Assembly (NCBI GenBank): GCA_032464575.1 | Contig: JAWDKM010000003.1 | Span: forward strand, 372,001-436,000 | Direction: 5' to 3' | Source: Pontivivens sp032464575 | Lineage (GTDB): Bacteria; Pseudomonadota; Alphaproteobacteria; Rhodobacterales; Rhodobacteraceae | Length of the DNA: 64,000 nt | In this document: positions 50,640-58,644 of the stretch, one piece after another | Numbering within the stretch: the first letter of the stretch is position 1 | Layout of the letters: every line of letters starts with the position of its first letter | Notes under the pieces: generated by a model | What the model saw: only the letters and a program-made list of their open reading frames with translations | What the model was told of the DNA's origin: nothing | Database searches by the model: none | Translations under genes and position numbers: made by a program

Positions 50640-51686
50640 TCAGCGCGGGCGCGGCAGGTAGATGTTGGAGTTCCAGACGTTGTAGCCCTCGCGGAACTCC
50701 TGCAGGTCGGCCCAGACCTCTGCGAAGTACTCGTCCTCGGAGGCGAGCTCGGCCGCGACCTCGTTCCAGGTGGTCTCGAACGTCTCCAGCATCTCGGGCG
50801 ACCAGGTCTTGATGGTCACGCCGTGCTCTTCGGTGTTGGTCCGCATCGCCTCGAAGTTGGTGGCCTCACCCTCGGCGTAGTTGTCGGTGATGTTGGCCAT
50901 GCAGGCGACTTCGATCTGGCGCTGTGCGCGCTCGTCCAGGTCTTCCCAGCGGTCCTTGTTGATCAGCAGCTCGAAGAGCGTGGCGGGCTGGTGCCAGCCG
51001 GGGAAGTAGTTGAACTTCGCGATGTTGTAGAAGCCCAGGCGCGCGTCGATCCGCGGCATGGAGAACTCGGTCGCGTCGATCGCGCCGCGCTCCAGCGCCG
51101 GGAAGATGTCGCCGCCCGCGAGCAGCGAGGTCGAGACGCCCAGCCGCTGCATCACCTCGGCACCCAGGCCGAAGAAGCGCATGTTCAGCCCCTCGAGATC
51201 GGCCACCGAGTTGATCTCGTTCTTGAACCAGCCCGAGGTTTCCGGCGCGATGATGCCGCAGGGGATGACATGCACGTCGTAGCCGTTCTCGTCATACATG
51301 CGCTGGAAGAGCTCCAGCCCGTCGTCGTACATCATCCACGCGAGGAACTCGCCCGCTTCCGGGCCGAATGGCACGGCGGCGAAGAGCGAGGCGGATGTGA
51401 TCTTGCCCTGCCAGTAGCCCGCGGTTGTATAGGCCGCGTCGACCGAACCGTTGGAGACGGCGTCGAGCGCTTCGAGCGTCGGGACCAGCTCGCCCGGGTT
51501 GTAGTGCTCGAACTCGACGCTCTCGGAGATGCCGTTGATCTTGTCGACGAAGTTGACGGCGGCCGTGCCGAGGATCGGCAGGTTCTCGGAGAAGGCCGAG
51601 GTCATCTCGAGCGTTTCCTGGGCCGGGGCCGTGGTGGCGACAGCGGCACAGAGGGCCGTGCCCGCAAGGAGCCTGGACAGTTTCAT
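50640..51686 (-). CDS. dctP: TRAP transporter substrate-binding protein (DctP, TakP-like)
   Basis: The 348-residue protein has a signal peptide (LLAGTALCAAVATTAPAQ|ET) and TakP-like blocks: GELVPTLEALDAVSNGSVDAAYTTAGYW, AVPFGPEAGEFLAWM, LEGLNMRFFGLGAEVMQRLG, GGDIFPALERGAIDATEF and YFPGWHQP. TakP of Rhodobacter binds 2-oxo-monocarboxylates with sodium, so an organic monocarboxylate is the likely ligand. GGAGG precedes ATG 51686. It is the first gene of dctPQM, with 83 bp before dctQ. Confidence 0.92.
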   Translation of the reverse strand: MKLSRLLAGTALCAAVATTAPAQETLEMTSAFSENLPILGTAAVNFVDKINGISESVEFEHYNPGELVPTLEALDAVSNGSVDAAYTTAGYWQGKITSASLFAAVPFGPEAGEFLAWMMYDDGLELFQRMYDENGYDVHVIPCGIIAPETSGWFKNEINSVADLEGLNMRFFGLGAEVMQRLGVSTSLLAGGDIFPALERGAIDATEFSMPRIDARLGFYNIAKFNYFPGWHQPATLFELLINKDRWEDLDERAQRQIEVACMANITDNYAEGEATNFEAMRTNTEEHGVTIKTWSPEMLETFETTWNEVAAELASEDEYFAEVWADLQEFREGYNVWNSNIYLPRPR

Positions 51687-51895
51687 CTTGATCCTCCCAA
51701 AGGATTGTTGCGTTGCAGGGGCCTTTGCGGCCTTTTTCATGCTTGAGAAGGCGTACCATGCGGCGACCCCACGTCAAGCATTTTGGTCAAATCCTCGAAC
51801 CAATACCGAATAGTACGGAGGGCTCGCGCATTAACCGAATCTTCGTGCCGGGGGCGCGATGAAGGGACGTGTCAGTCCTGGAGGAGAAGCCCCCG

Positions 51896-52576
51896 ATGAA
51901 TGTCGTTGCACTGCCGTTCGCCGCCGAGGGGGGCTCCGCCCCGCTGCCCCTGTCCGGCCTGTCCGTCCTGATCGTGGAGGACAGCGAGAGCGCGGCCGAG
52001 GCGCTGGGCCTGATGGCGCGCGCTGGCGGCGCGCGGGTCCGCCGGGCCGACCGGCTCGCCGCGGCGGAGCGCCACCTGATGTCCTGGCGGCCCGACGTGG
52101 TGATCGTCGATCCCGGCCTGCCCGATGGCGACGGACTGGAGCTGGTCGCACGCATGGCCTCCATGGGTTTTCGCAAGCCGCGCATTGTCGTGCTGTCGGG
52201 TCAGGACGATGTCGCGGGGCCCGCACGGGCCGCCGGCGCCGATCTCTGCCTTGCAAAGCCCGTCGCGGGCCCTGGCGCGCTTCATGCGGCCCTTGCCGGC
52301 CTGCCGCTCGATGAGGACGGCGCATGGACGATGCCGGAGCCCGCGACGCCGGAACGGGATCTGGGCCGGGCCCGGCTGCGCCTGCTGGAGGCACTGATCA
52401 CCCGGCGCGAGGATAGCGTGCGCTACGCCTTGCAGCTCGTCGTCTCCCTCGCGCGGCAGTCCGACGATCCGGTGCTGGCGGCGATCGCGCAGATCGACCT
52501 CTCGACCGGGCAGCCGCTGACGCTGGGCCGGGAGGTCGCGACGCGCCTGCGAGGGGCTACGCCCCGCCAGATCTGA
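51896..52576 (+). CDS. response regulator with receiver domain
   Basis: The 226-residue protein has one receiver domain (about 25-145): VLIVEDSESAAEALG, the phospho-acceptor Asp in VVIVDPGLPDGDGLEL, the Ser/Thr position in VVLSGQDD and the lysine of LAKPVA. The C-terminal helical part (LRLLEALITRREDSVRYALQLVVSLARQ) has no known output domain. It may be a phosphotransfer or protein-binding regulator. ATG 51896 has GGAGGAG upstream. No cognate kinase is adjacent. Confidence 0.85.
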   Translation: MNVVALPFAAEGGSAPLPLSGLSVLIVEDSESAAEALGLMARAGGARVRRADRLAAAERHLMSWRPDVVIVDPGLPDGDGLELVARMASMGFRKPRIVVLSGQDDVAGPARAAGADLCLAKPVAGPGALHAALAGLPLDEDGAWTMPEPATPERDLGRARLRLLEALITRREDSVRYALQLVVSLARQSDDPVLAAIAQIDLSTGQPLTLGREVATRLRGATPRQI

Positions 52577-52673
52577 CCGGCGCGGATCGGCGCGCGTCAA
52601 TCGGCGCTGGCATCCGGACCGGAAATGGGGTTCAAGCGGCGCCAGAACCCCCACCCGGACCGGATGCAGGCAC

Positions 52674-54494
52674 ATGGACCTTCGCAACATCGCGATCATC
52701 GCGCACGTGGACCACGGCAAGACGACCCTTGTCGATGAGCTCCTGAAACAGTCGGGCGCCTTCCGCGCCAACCAGGCCGTCGCCGAGCGCGCGATGGATT
52801 CGAACGATCTGGAGCGGGAGCGGGGCATCACGATCCTCGCCAAGGCGACCAGCGTCGAGTGGAAGGGCACCCGCATCAATATCGTGGACACGCCCGGCCA
52901 CGCCGATTTCGGCGGCGAGGTCGAACGGATCCTCTCCATGGTCGATGGCGTGGTGCTGCTGGTCGACGCGGCCGAGGGGCCGATGCCGCAGACCAAGTTC
53001 GTGACCTCGAAGGCGCTGGCGCTGGGCCTGCGCCCGATCGTCGTGCTCAACAAGGTCGACAAGCCGGATGCGGAGCCGGACCGGGCGCTCGACGAAGTGT
53101 TCGACCTCTTCGCGGCACTCGACGCCGACGAGGAACAGCTCGACTTCCCGGTGCTCTATGCCAGCGGCCGCTCCGGCTGGGCGGATGCGGAGCTCGACGG
53201 CCCGCGGGAAAATCTCGACGCGCTCTACGAACTGGTCATCGAGCATGTGCCCGCCCCGAAGCAGATCGAGAAGCGGGACGAGCCCTTCACCATGCTCGCC
53301 ACCACGCTGGGCGGCGACAGCTTCCTCGGCCGGATCCTGACGGGCCGGGTCGAGACCGGGACGCTGAAGACCGGCCAGCAGATCAAGGCGCTGAGCCGCG
53401 AGGGGCAGGAGGTCGAGCGCTTCCGCGTGTCCAAGATCCTCGCCTTCCGCGGCCTCGCCCAGCAGCCGATCGACCAGGCGGAGGCGGGGGACATCGTCTC
53501 CATCGCCGGGATGAGCAAGGCAACCGTGGCCGATACGCTGTGCGACACGGGCGTGTCCGAACCGATCCCGGCGCAGCCCATCGACCCGCCGACCATCACC
53601 GTGACCTTCGGCATCAACGACAGCCCGCTCGCCGGGCAGGACGGCGACAAGGTGCAGTCCCGCGTCATCCGCGACCGCCTGATGAAAGAGGCGGAGTCCA
53701 ACGTCGCCATCCGCGTGACCGACACGCCGGGCGGCGAGGCCTTCGAGGTCGCGGGGCGCGGTGAACTGCAGATGGGCGTGCTGATCGAGAACATGCGCCG
53801 CGAGGGCTTCGAGCTCTCCATCTCCCGCCCGCAGGTGCTGTTCCGCGAGGAGGACGGCGACAGGCTGGAGCCCATCGAGGAAGTCACCGTCGACGTCGAC
53901 GAGGAGTACTCCGGCGTCGTGGTCGAGAAGCTGAGCGCCCGCAAGGGCGAGCTTCAGGAAATGAAGACGGCCGGCGGCGGCAAGACGCGGATCGTGGCGA
54001 CCGTCCCCTCTCGCGGCCTCATCGGCTATCACGGCGAGTTCCTGACCGACACGCGCGGCACCGGCGTGCTCAACCGCGTCTTCCATTCCTGGGCGCCCTA
54101 CAAGGGGTCGATCCCCGGGCGGCGGCAGGGCGTGCTGATCTCCATGGAGACCGGGACGTCCGTGCCCTATGCGATCTTCAACCTGGAGGATCGCGGGAAG
54201 TTCTTCATCGGCGGAGGGGAGAAGGTCTATCAGGGCATGATCCTGGGCGAGCATTCCCGCGACAACGACCTCGAGGTGAACCCGCTCAAGGGCAAGCAGC
54301 TCACCAACATCCGGGCCGCGGGCAAGGATGATGCGGTCAAGCTGACGCCCGCGACGCGGATGAGCCTCGAGGAGGCCATCGCCTACATCGACGACGATGA
54401 ACTGGTGGAGGTGACACCGGCCTCGATCCGGCTGCGCAAGCGCTATCTCGACCCGCATGAGCGGAAGCGTCAGGCGCGCTCCGCCGCGTCCTGA
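52674..54494 (+). CDS. typA: ribosome-associated GTPase TypA/BipA
   Basis: The 606-residue translational GTPase has AHVDHGKTTLVDELL (G1), RERGITI (G2), DTPGHADFGGEVER (G3), LNKVDKPDA (G4) and the BipA-specific C-terminal region (EVTPASIRLRKRYLDPHERKR). It acts on ribosomes under stress and low temperature. Its 3' end overlaps the convergent MOSC gene by 25 bp, so the two transcripts are complementary at their ends. Confidence 0.97.
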   Translation: MDLRNIAIIAHVDHGKTTLVDELLKQSGAFRANQAVAERAMDSNDLERERGITILAKATSVEWKGTRINIVDTPGHADFGGEVERILSMVDGVVLLVDAAEGPMPQTKFVTSKALALGLRPIVVLNKVDKPDAEPDRALDEVFDLFAALDADEEQLDFPVLYASGRSGWADAELDGPRENLDALYELVIEHVPAPKQIEKRDEPFTMLATTLGGDSFLGRILTGRVETGTLKTGQQIKALSREGQEVERFRVSKILAFRGLAQQPIDQAEAGDIVSIAGMSKATVADTLCDTGVSEPIPAQPIDPPTITVTFGINDSPLAGQDGDKVQSRVIRDRLMKEAESNVAIRVTDTPGGEAFEVAGRGELQMGVLIENMRREGFELSISRPQVLFREEDGDRLEPIEEVTVDVDEEYSGVVVEKLSARKGELQEMKTAGGGKTRIVATVPSRGLIGYHGEFLTDTRGTGVLNRVFHSWAPYKGSIPGRRQGVLISMETGTSVPYAIFNLEDRGKFFIGGGEKVYQGMILGEHSRDNDLEVNPLKGKQLTNIRAAGKDDAVKLTPATRMSLEEAIAYIDDDELVEVTPASIRLRKRYLDPHERKRQARSAAS

Positions 54495-54973
54495 GGCGTG
54501 ACCGCGTCGCCGACGACGACACGGCCCGGTTCTATGACACAGGCGGTGACGCCGCCATGGCCCCGAACGGCGGTGTAGCCGCCGGGGCCGAGCGCCTCCT
54601 CCATCCGCGAGCAGGGAGCGCACGGGCCCGTCACTTCGATCAAGGCGGTCCCGATCCGCAGCCTGCGCCCCCGCATCGCGGCGAGGTTCAGGCGCGACAC
54701 CACGATGTTGCGGCGGAGCAACGCAGGCGAGACTTCTTCGCGCCCACACAGCGCGGCGACGACGGGAAGATGCTCCGCGAGGACCAGGGTCAGCGCACGC
54801 TTGCCCGGCCGGGCGTGATCGCCATCAAGACCGGCCTCCGTCAGCACCGCGGATACCCTCTCGGAAAGATTCTCGCGGCGGTTGGATCGAGTGCCAATCC
54901 ACTCAACCGAGCCGGGAGAGGCGTAACGCTGCACGAGAGCGCGGAGCGGAGGCGTCGAAGAGGGGTCTGTCAA
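54470..54973 (-). CDS. MOSC domain protein
   Basis: The protein of about 167 residues carries GLDGDHARPGKRALTLVLAEHL, LLRRNIVVSRLNLAAMRGRRLRIG, TGPCAPCSRMEEALGPGGY (with the conserved cysteine) and HGGVTACVIEPGRVVVGD, the C-terminal half of a MOSC domain. The start is uncertain: TTG 54973 fits the expected length, but no clear ribosome binding site is present, and GTG 54934 is an alternative. It is only distantly similar to the MOSC protein at 40571. Confidence 0.8.
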   Translation of the reverse strand: MTDPSSTPPLRALVQRYASPGSVEWIGTRSNRRENLSERVSAVLTEAGLDGDHARPGKRALTLVLAEHLPVVAALCGREEVSPALLRRNIVVSRLNLAAMRGRRLRIGTALIEVTGPCAPCSRMEEALGPGGYTAVRGHGGVTACVIEPGRVVVGDAVTPQDAAERA

Positions 54974-55244
54974 CGGATCGTAATAATTTTGTCGGTTCCG
55001 CAACAACTTAGGCGGTTTGCCGCCATTTGGCCGGCTGCCTTGCACACTGGAGTGGCAGAATACCGCCGATGCTTTCGCATAACGCGATAAACCATAGCGT
55101 GTGTGCAAAATGCAATGCGTTTTGCGAAATGCCCGTCTGGCACTATGGCGGCTTTGTGGCCTCCCTCCATGCGGGTATCACTGCGATCCTCACGCGAGTG
55201 CCGCTTCAGGGCTTCGCCTGACATAATGGGGACACAATCAAAAG
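54974..55244. other. divergent region before the XRE regulator, no gene seen
   Basis: The stretch between the MOSC start and the sigma-54 promoter is relatively AT-rich at 54980-55130 and shows no convincing coding frame. A sigma-54-dependent promoter usually needs an enhancer-binding protein site upstream, so this is where one would be expected. I do not see a clear dyad. Confidence 0.4.
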
Positions 55245-55261
55245 TTGGCACGCGGCTTGCA
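55245..55261 (+). promoter_or_regulatory. sigma-54 (RpoN) promoter
   Basis: TTGGCACGCGGCTTGCA matches the sigma-54 consensus TTGGCACG-N4-TTGCA exactly at the -24 GG and -12 GC elements with the right spacing. It lies 51 bp upstream of the XRE regulator ATG on the same strand, giving a leader of about 40 bases. Confidence 0.85.
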
Positions 55262-55311
55262 TGTCGAGGGGTGGTTTGGGGAAACCATCGAGTGCAAAAG
55301 GTCAAAAACAA

Positions 55312-55695
55312 ATGAAACACCCTGTTGATGTTCACGTCGGCAAGCGCATTCGCCATCGTCGCTGGATGGTGGGAATGACGCAACAACAACTTGGCGATCT
55401 GGTCGGGATCAAGTTCCAGCAGATCCAGAAGTATGAGACCGGCATGAACCGCGTCAGCGCGTCCCGCCTCTGGGATATCGCGCATGCAATGGACGTGACG
55501 ATCGCGTTCTTCTTCGAAGGGCTCGACAGCGAGGATCGTGAGGCCGCGATGGCCGAGATGTCCTCGATGAGCGAGCAGGGCGACCTGATGGTCGACCGCG
55601 AGGCGCAGGAGCTCGTGCGCTCCTACTACTCCATCCCGGAAGAACAGCGTCGCCGTCTCTTCGATCTGGCCCGCGTCCTCAGCGACGTGGCCTGA
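55312..55695 (+). CDS. XRE family transcriptional regulator
   Basis: The 127-residue protein has a Cro/CI helix-turn-helix (VGKRIRHRRWMVGMTQQQLGDLVGIKFQQIQKYETGMNRVSASRL), then a C-terminal region with acidic residues and VRSYYSIPEEQRRRLFDLARVL. ATG 55312 (MKHPVDVHV) is preferred; longer frames overlap the promoter. The near-perfect sigma-54 promoter upstream suggests nitrogen- or stress-linked expression. Its own targets are unknown. Confidence 0.92.
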   Translation: MKHPVDVHVGKRIRHRRWMVGMTQQQLGDLVGIKFQQIQKYETGMNRVSASRLWDIAHAMDVTIAFFFEGLDSEDREAAMAEMSSMSEQGDLMVDREAQELVRSYYSIPEEQRRRLFDLARVLSDVA

Positions 55696-55787
55696 CGAGG
55701 CTTGGGCCGGGTCTTGACCTGAGCCCGGCCGTATGGAACCCCGGCGCGGCGGCCACTCACCCGGCCGCCGCTGGCCCTGGGGGACCC

Positions 55788-56588
55788 ATGACACTAACGG
55801 ATCCGGCGCTGCAGTCCGACCTTCGCGACTGCGCACATGCCATGGCGGACGCGGCACGTGGCGCGATCCTGCCGCTCTTCCGATCCGTCGACCTCGATAC
55901 CGAGAACAAGCTGGAGGGCGGGTTCGATCCCGTCACCGCCGCCGATCGTGCAGCGGAGGCCGCGATGCGCGCGGTGCTGGCCGAGCGCCGGCCCGACGAC
56001 GGCATCCTCGGCGAGGAGGAGGGTGCCGTGGAGGGCACCTCCGGCTTCACGTGGGTGATCGACCCGATCGACGGGACGCGCGCCTTTCTGGCGGGCGCTC
56101 CGACCTGGGGCGTGCTCATTGCGCTGAACGCCGGCGAGGCGCCGCTCTTCGGCATGATCGACCAGCCCTGGACCGACGAACGCTTCGTCGGCGGTTTCGG
56201 GCGGAGCGATTTCCTCTATCGCGGGTTCGTGCGGCCGCTTGGTACGCGAGCGGCCCGGCCCCTCGGTGAGGCGATCCTGTTGACGACATTTCCCGAGGTC
56301 GGGACGCTGGCCGACCGCACGGCCTTCGAGCGGGTGCGCGATGCGGCGCGGCTGACGCGCTACGGGCTCGACTGCTACGGCTATGCGCTGGTCGCGCTGG
56401 GGCAGGTGGACCTTGTGATCGAAGCTGGCCTCGCGGCTTACGACATCCAGGGGCCACAGGCCGTGGTGGAGGGTGCGGGCGGCGTCGTTACAAACTGGGA
56501 AGGCGGTCCGGTCCACGCGGGCGGCCGGGCGATCGCCGCGGCGAACGCCGAGATCCACGCGGCGGCGCTGGAGCTGTTGAACCGGTGA
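55788..56588 (+). CDS. hisN: histidinol-phosphatase (inositol-monophosphatase family)
   Basis: The 266-residue protein has GEEEG (Glu), WVIDPIDGTRAFLAG (DPxDGT) and AAYDIQGPQAVVEGAGG (the C-terminal Asp metal site). The TRAFLAGAPTWGVLI and YDIQG variants fit HisN-type histidinol-phosphatases, which complete the eighth step of histidine synthesis. It follows the XRE gene by 92 bp. Confidence 0.88.
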   Translation: MTLTDPALQSDLRDCAHAMADAARGAILPLFRSVDLDTENKLEGGFDPVTAADRAAEAAMRAVLAERRPDDGILGEEEGAVEGTSGFTWVIDPIDGTRAFLAGAPTWGVLIALNAGEAPLFGMIDQPWTDERFVGGFGRSDFLYRGFVRPLGTRAARPLGEAILLTTFPEVGTLADRTAFERVRDAARLTRYGLDCYGYALVALGQVDLVIEAGLAAYDIQGPQAVVEGAGGVVTNWEGGPVHAGGRAIAAANAEIHAAALELLNR

Positions 56589-56699
56589 ACGATTGGGCGT
56601 CACCCTCGGCAGCAAACCGAGCTTCATCTGATGCTGGAGATCATCCGGTCGAGCCGGACGATGAGAGCTGGTTGGGCCCGGCACCAGGTATTAAAGTGT

Positions 56700-56725
56700 G
56701 ATCCTCGGGCTTGTCCCGGGGGATC
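56700..56725. repeat. dispersed palindromic repeat, variant copy 5
   Basis: GATCCTCGGG (56700-56709) and CCCGGGGGATC (56715-56725) form an imperfect 10-bp palindrome with one bulge, followed by TACC. It lies in the gap between the convergent hisN and hydrolase genes. The sequence differs from modules A and B, but the size, base content and position match. Confidence 0.6.
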
Positions 56726-56774
56726 TACCAATACAGCAGAGCGTCCGGCCCGACAGGACGATGACGACCCGTCG

Positions 56775-57710
56775 TCAGGCCGTCACCACCGCCTGTTCCA
56801 AATGTGCGGCGATGCGGGTCCAGAGCGGATCCTGGATGGCGGCCGTTTCCATCCACAGCTCGTGGCGCGCGCCCTCGATGTTGAGGAGCGTGCCGGTGGG
56901 CATCCGTTCGAGCTGGGTCACCACCGCGCCGGGGGCGACGATTTGCTCGTCGCTGCCGACCGCCGCGAGCACCGGCACGGTCGGGGCGGGCGCGTCCAGA
57001 AGCTCCGTCATCTCGTCGAAGGCGGCGGCGAGCCAGCCGACGGAGGGCGCGCCGAGGCCGAGCTGCGGATAGGCCGCGAGCTGCCGCTTGAGCCGGTCGA
57101 AATGCTCCTCGTCGGTGGTGAGCGGATTGCCCGCGTAGCCCTTGAGCGCGACATGCGCTGCCGAGCGGCCGCCCGGCGCGTAGTCCTCGCTGCGGCCCAC
57201 GGCGCGCAGCAGGCGGATCACGAAGGGGGCGAGGTGGCGCTGCAGCGGCGGCAGCTTCAGGCCCCACATCGGCGCTGAGAAGGTGGCGGTGGCCACCGGC
57301 AGCCCCTCGGACAGCGCGCGCAGCCCGATGCAGCCGCCCATGGAATGGGCGAAGAGGTGGAGCGGGCGGGGCAGGCCCTCGATCGCCTCCAGCAATGTGG
57401 CCACGTCCTGCTGGTACTCGGAGAACCGCCGCACGTGGCCCAGCTCGGTCGTGCCGTGGATCCGGGTGGACAGCCCCTGTCCGCGCCAGTCAATCGCCGC
57501 GACGGCGAAACCCATGGCGCTGAGGCGTCCGACCACGCGGCCGTATTTCTCGATGTATTCGGTGCGGCCGGGAAAGACGAGCGCGGTGCCCCGCGTGCCC
57601 TCCGGCCAGAGGGCGATACGGATGCGGGTGCCGTCCCGCGTCTGCCGGTAGTGCGCGGCGCCCCCGGCGGGGGCATCCGCGATGTCGTCATGAAGCGGGG
57701 CCGCTTCCAT
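56775..57710 (-). CDS. alpha/beta hydrolase (lysophospholipase/monoglyceride-lipase-like)
   Basis: The 311-residue protein has VFPGRTEYIEKYGRVVGRL, AIDWRGQGLSTR, the nucleophile elbow LFAHSMGGCIGLRAL, VLAAVGSDEQIV (Asp) and GARHELWMET (His). This is the serine hydrolase fold of the PldB-like group. ATG 57710 overlaps the SCP2 stop by one base, so the two are co-expressed. It probably acts on lipid esters. Confidence 0.9.
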   Translation of the reverse strand: MEAAPLHDDIADAPAGGAAHYRQTRDGTRIRIALWPEGTRGTALVFPGRTEYIEKYGRVVGRLSAMGFAVAAIDWRGQGLSTRIHGTTELGHVRRFSEYQQDVATLLEAIEGLPRPLHLFAHSMGGCIGLRALSEGLPVATATFSAPMWGLKLPPLQRHLAPFVIRLLRAVGRSEDYAPGGRSAAHVALKGYAGNPLTTDEEHFDRLKRQLAAYPQLGLGAPSVGWLAAAFDEMTELLDAPAPTVPVLAAVGSDEQIVAPGAVVTQLERMPTGTLLNIEGARHELWMETAAIQDPLWTRIAAHLEQAVVTA

Positions 57711-58003
57711 CAGCCGAGTGCGGACCCGAGCTGCATGGCGAGGCCCATGTTGCCGTCGACCTTGAGCTTGCCGGACATGAAGGCGGATGTCGGGTTGAGC
57801 TCGCCGGAGAGGATCTCCTGGAACGTGTCGGCATCGGCGGTCAGGGTGCACTCGGCCTCCTCGTCACCGGCGCGCACGCCCTGGCCGTCCATCATCACCG
57901 CCCCCTCGTCCTCGATGACGAACTTGACGGTGCCCGCGTCGAAGGTGCCGCCTTCGAGCTTTTCCGACAGGGCCACGACGGCCTGATCCACGACTGCGCT
58001 CAT
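57710..58003 (-). CDS. SCP2 sterol-binding domain protein
   Basis: The 97-residue protein is a single SCP2-like domain: VKFVIEDEGAVMMDG, AECTLTADADTFQEILSGELNPTSAFMSGKLKVDGNMGLAMQLGSAL. Stand-alone SCP2 proteins bind lipids or fatty acyl chains. Coupling to the lysophospholipase-like hydrolase suggests a shared role in lipid handling. It is divergent from the TPR protein gene. Confidence 0.9.
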   Translation of the reverse strand: MSAVVDQAVVALSEKLEGGTFDAGTVKFVIEDEGAVMMDGQGVRAGDEEAECTLTADADTFQEILSGELNPTSAFMSGKLKVDGNMGLAMQLGSALG

Positions 58004-58076
58004 GTGATGTCCTCTCCCTTTATGTCGCGAGGGAAACCCCCTCGCATTTGCGGTGTCAGGTGTTACCTTAGAAGTC

Positions 58077-58622
58077 ATGAGACAGGGATCAATCGCGCTC
58101 GCAAGCCTTGCCGTGGCGTTAGCATTCTGTGCACCCGCCCATGCGGAGCAAAGTCTGGCCGAGCTGATGGCCGATCTCGCCGACCCCGAGGCGCAGGACG
58201 TCGCGGGGATCGAGAACGAGATCATCCGCCGCTGGTCACAATCCGGCTCGCCGTCTATGGACCTGCTCGTCCGGCGCGGGCAGGAGGCGATCGAGGAAAG
58301 CGACTTCACCGCGGCGGTCGAACATTTCACGGCGGCCATCGACCACGCACCGGCGTTCGCGGAGGCGTATAACGGCCGGGCGACCGCATATTTCCTGCAG
58401 GAGGAGTACGGCCTTGCGCTGGAGGATGTCGAGGCGGTGCTGGCGCTGAACGAACAGCATTTCGGCGCGCTCGCCGGTCTCGGCTTCATCATGGAGCGGC
58501 TGGGCGAGGAAGCCCTTGCATGGCAGGCCTTCCGCATGGCACAGGCGCTCAATCCGCATCAGGACGCGGTGAACGACGCGATCCTGCGGCTCGAGCCGGT
58601 CGCCCGCGGCACCGAGCTCTGA
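58077..58622 (+). CDS. periplasmic TPR repeat protein
   Basis: The 181-residue protein has a signal peptide (SIALASLAVALAFCAPAHA|EQ) and three TPR-like helices pairs: LVRRGQEAIEESDFTAAVEHFTAAIDHAPAFAEAYNGRATAYF, EYGLALEDVEAVLALNEQHFGALAGLGFIMERLG and LAWQAFRMAQALNPHQDAV. The second unit contains the conserved GRA of TPRs. It is a likely protein-interaction scaffold in the periplasm. ATG 58077 follows GTG-started longer frames that lack leader character. Confidence 0.85.
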   Translation: MRQGSIALASLAVALAFCAPAHAEQSLAELMADLADPEAQDVAGIENEIIRRWSQSGSPSMDLLVRRGQEAIEESDFTAAVEHFTAAIDHAPAFAEAYNGRATAYFLQEEYGLALEDVEAVLALNEQHFGALAGLGFIMERLGEEALAWQAFRMAQALNPHQDAVNDAILRLEPVARGTEL

Positions 58623-58644
58623 TCCCACCAAACTGCAGGACCGT

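Noticed and set aside
52632..54749. A 705-codon minus-strand frame over typA
   Set aside because: A shadow of a highly conserved GTPase; no domain is recognisable.
55027..55221. A 64-codon frame upstream of the XRE regulator
   Set aside because: No ribosome binding site or family resemblance; the region is better explained as regulatory DNA.
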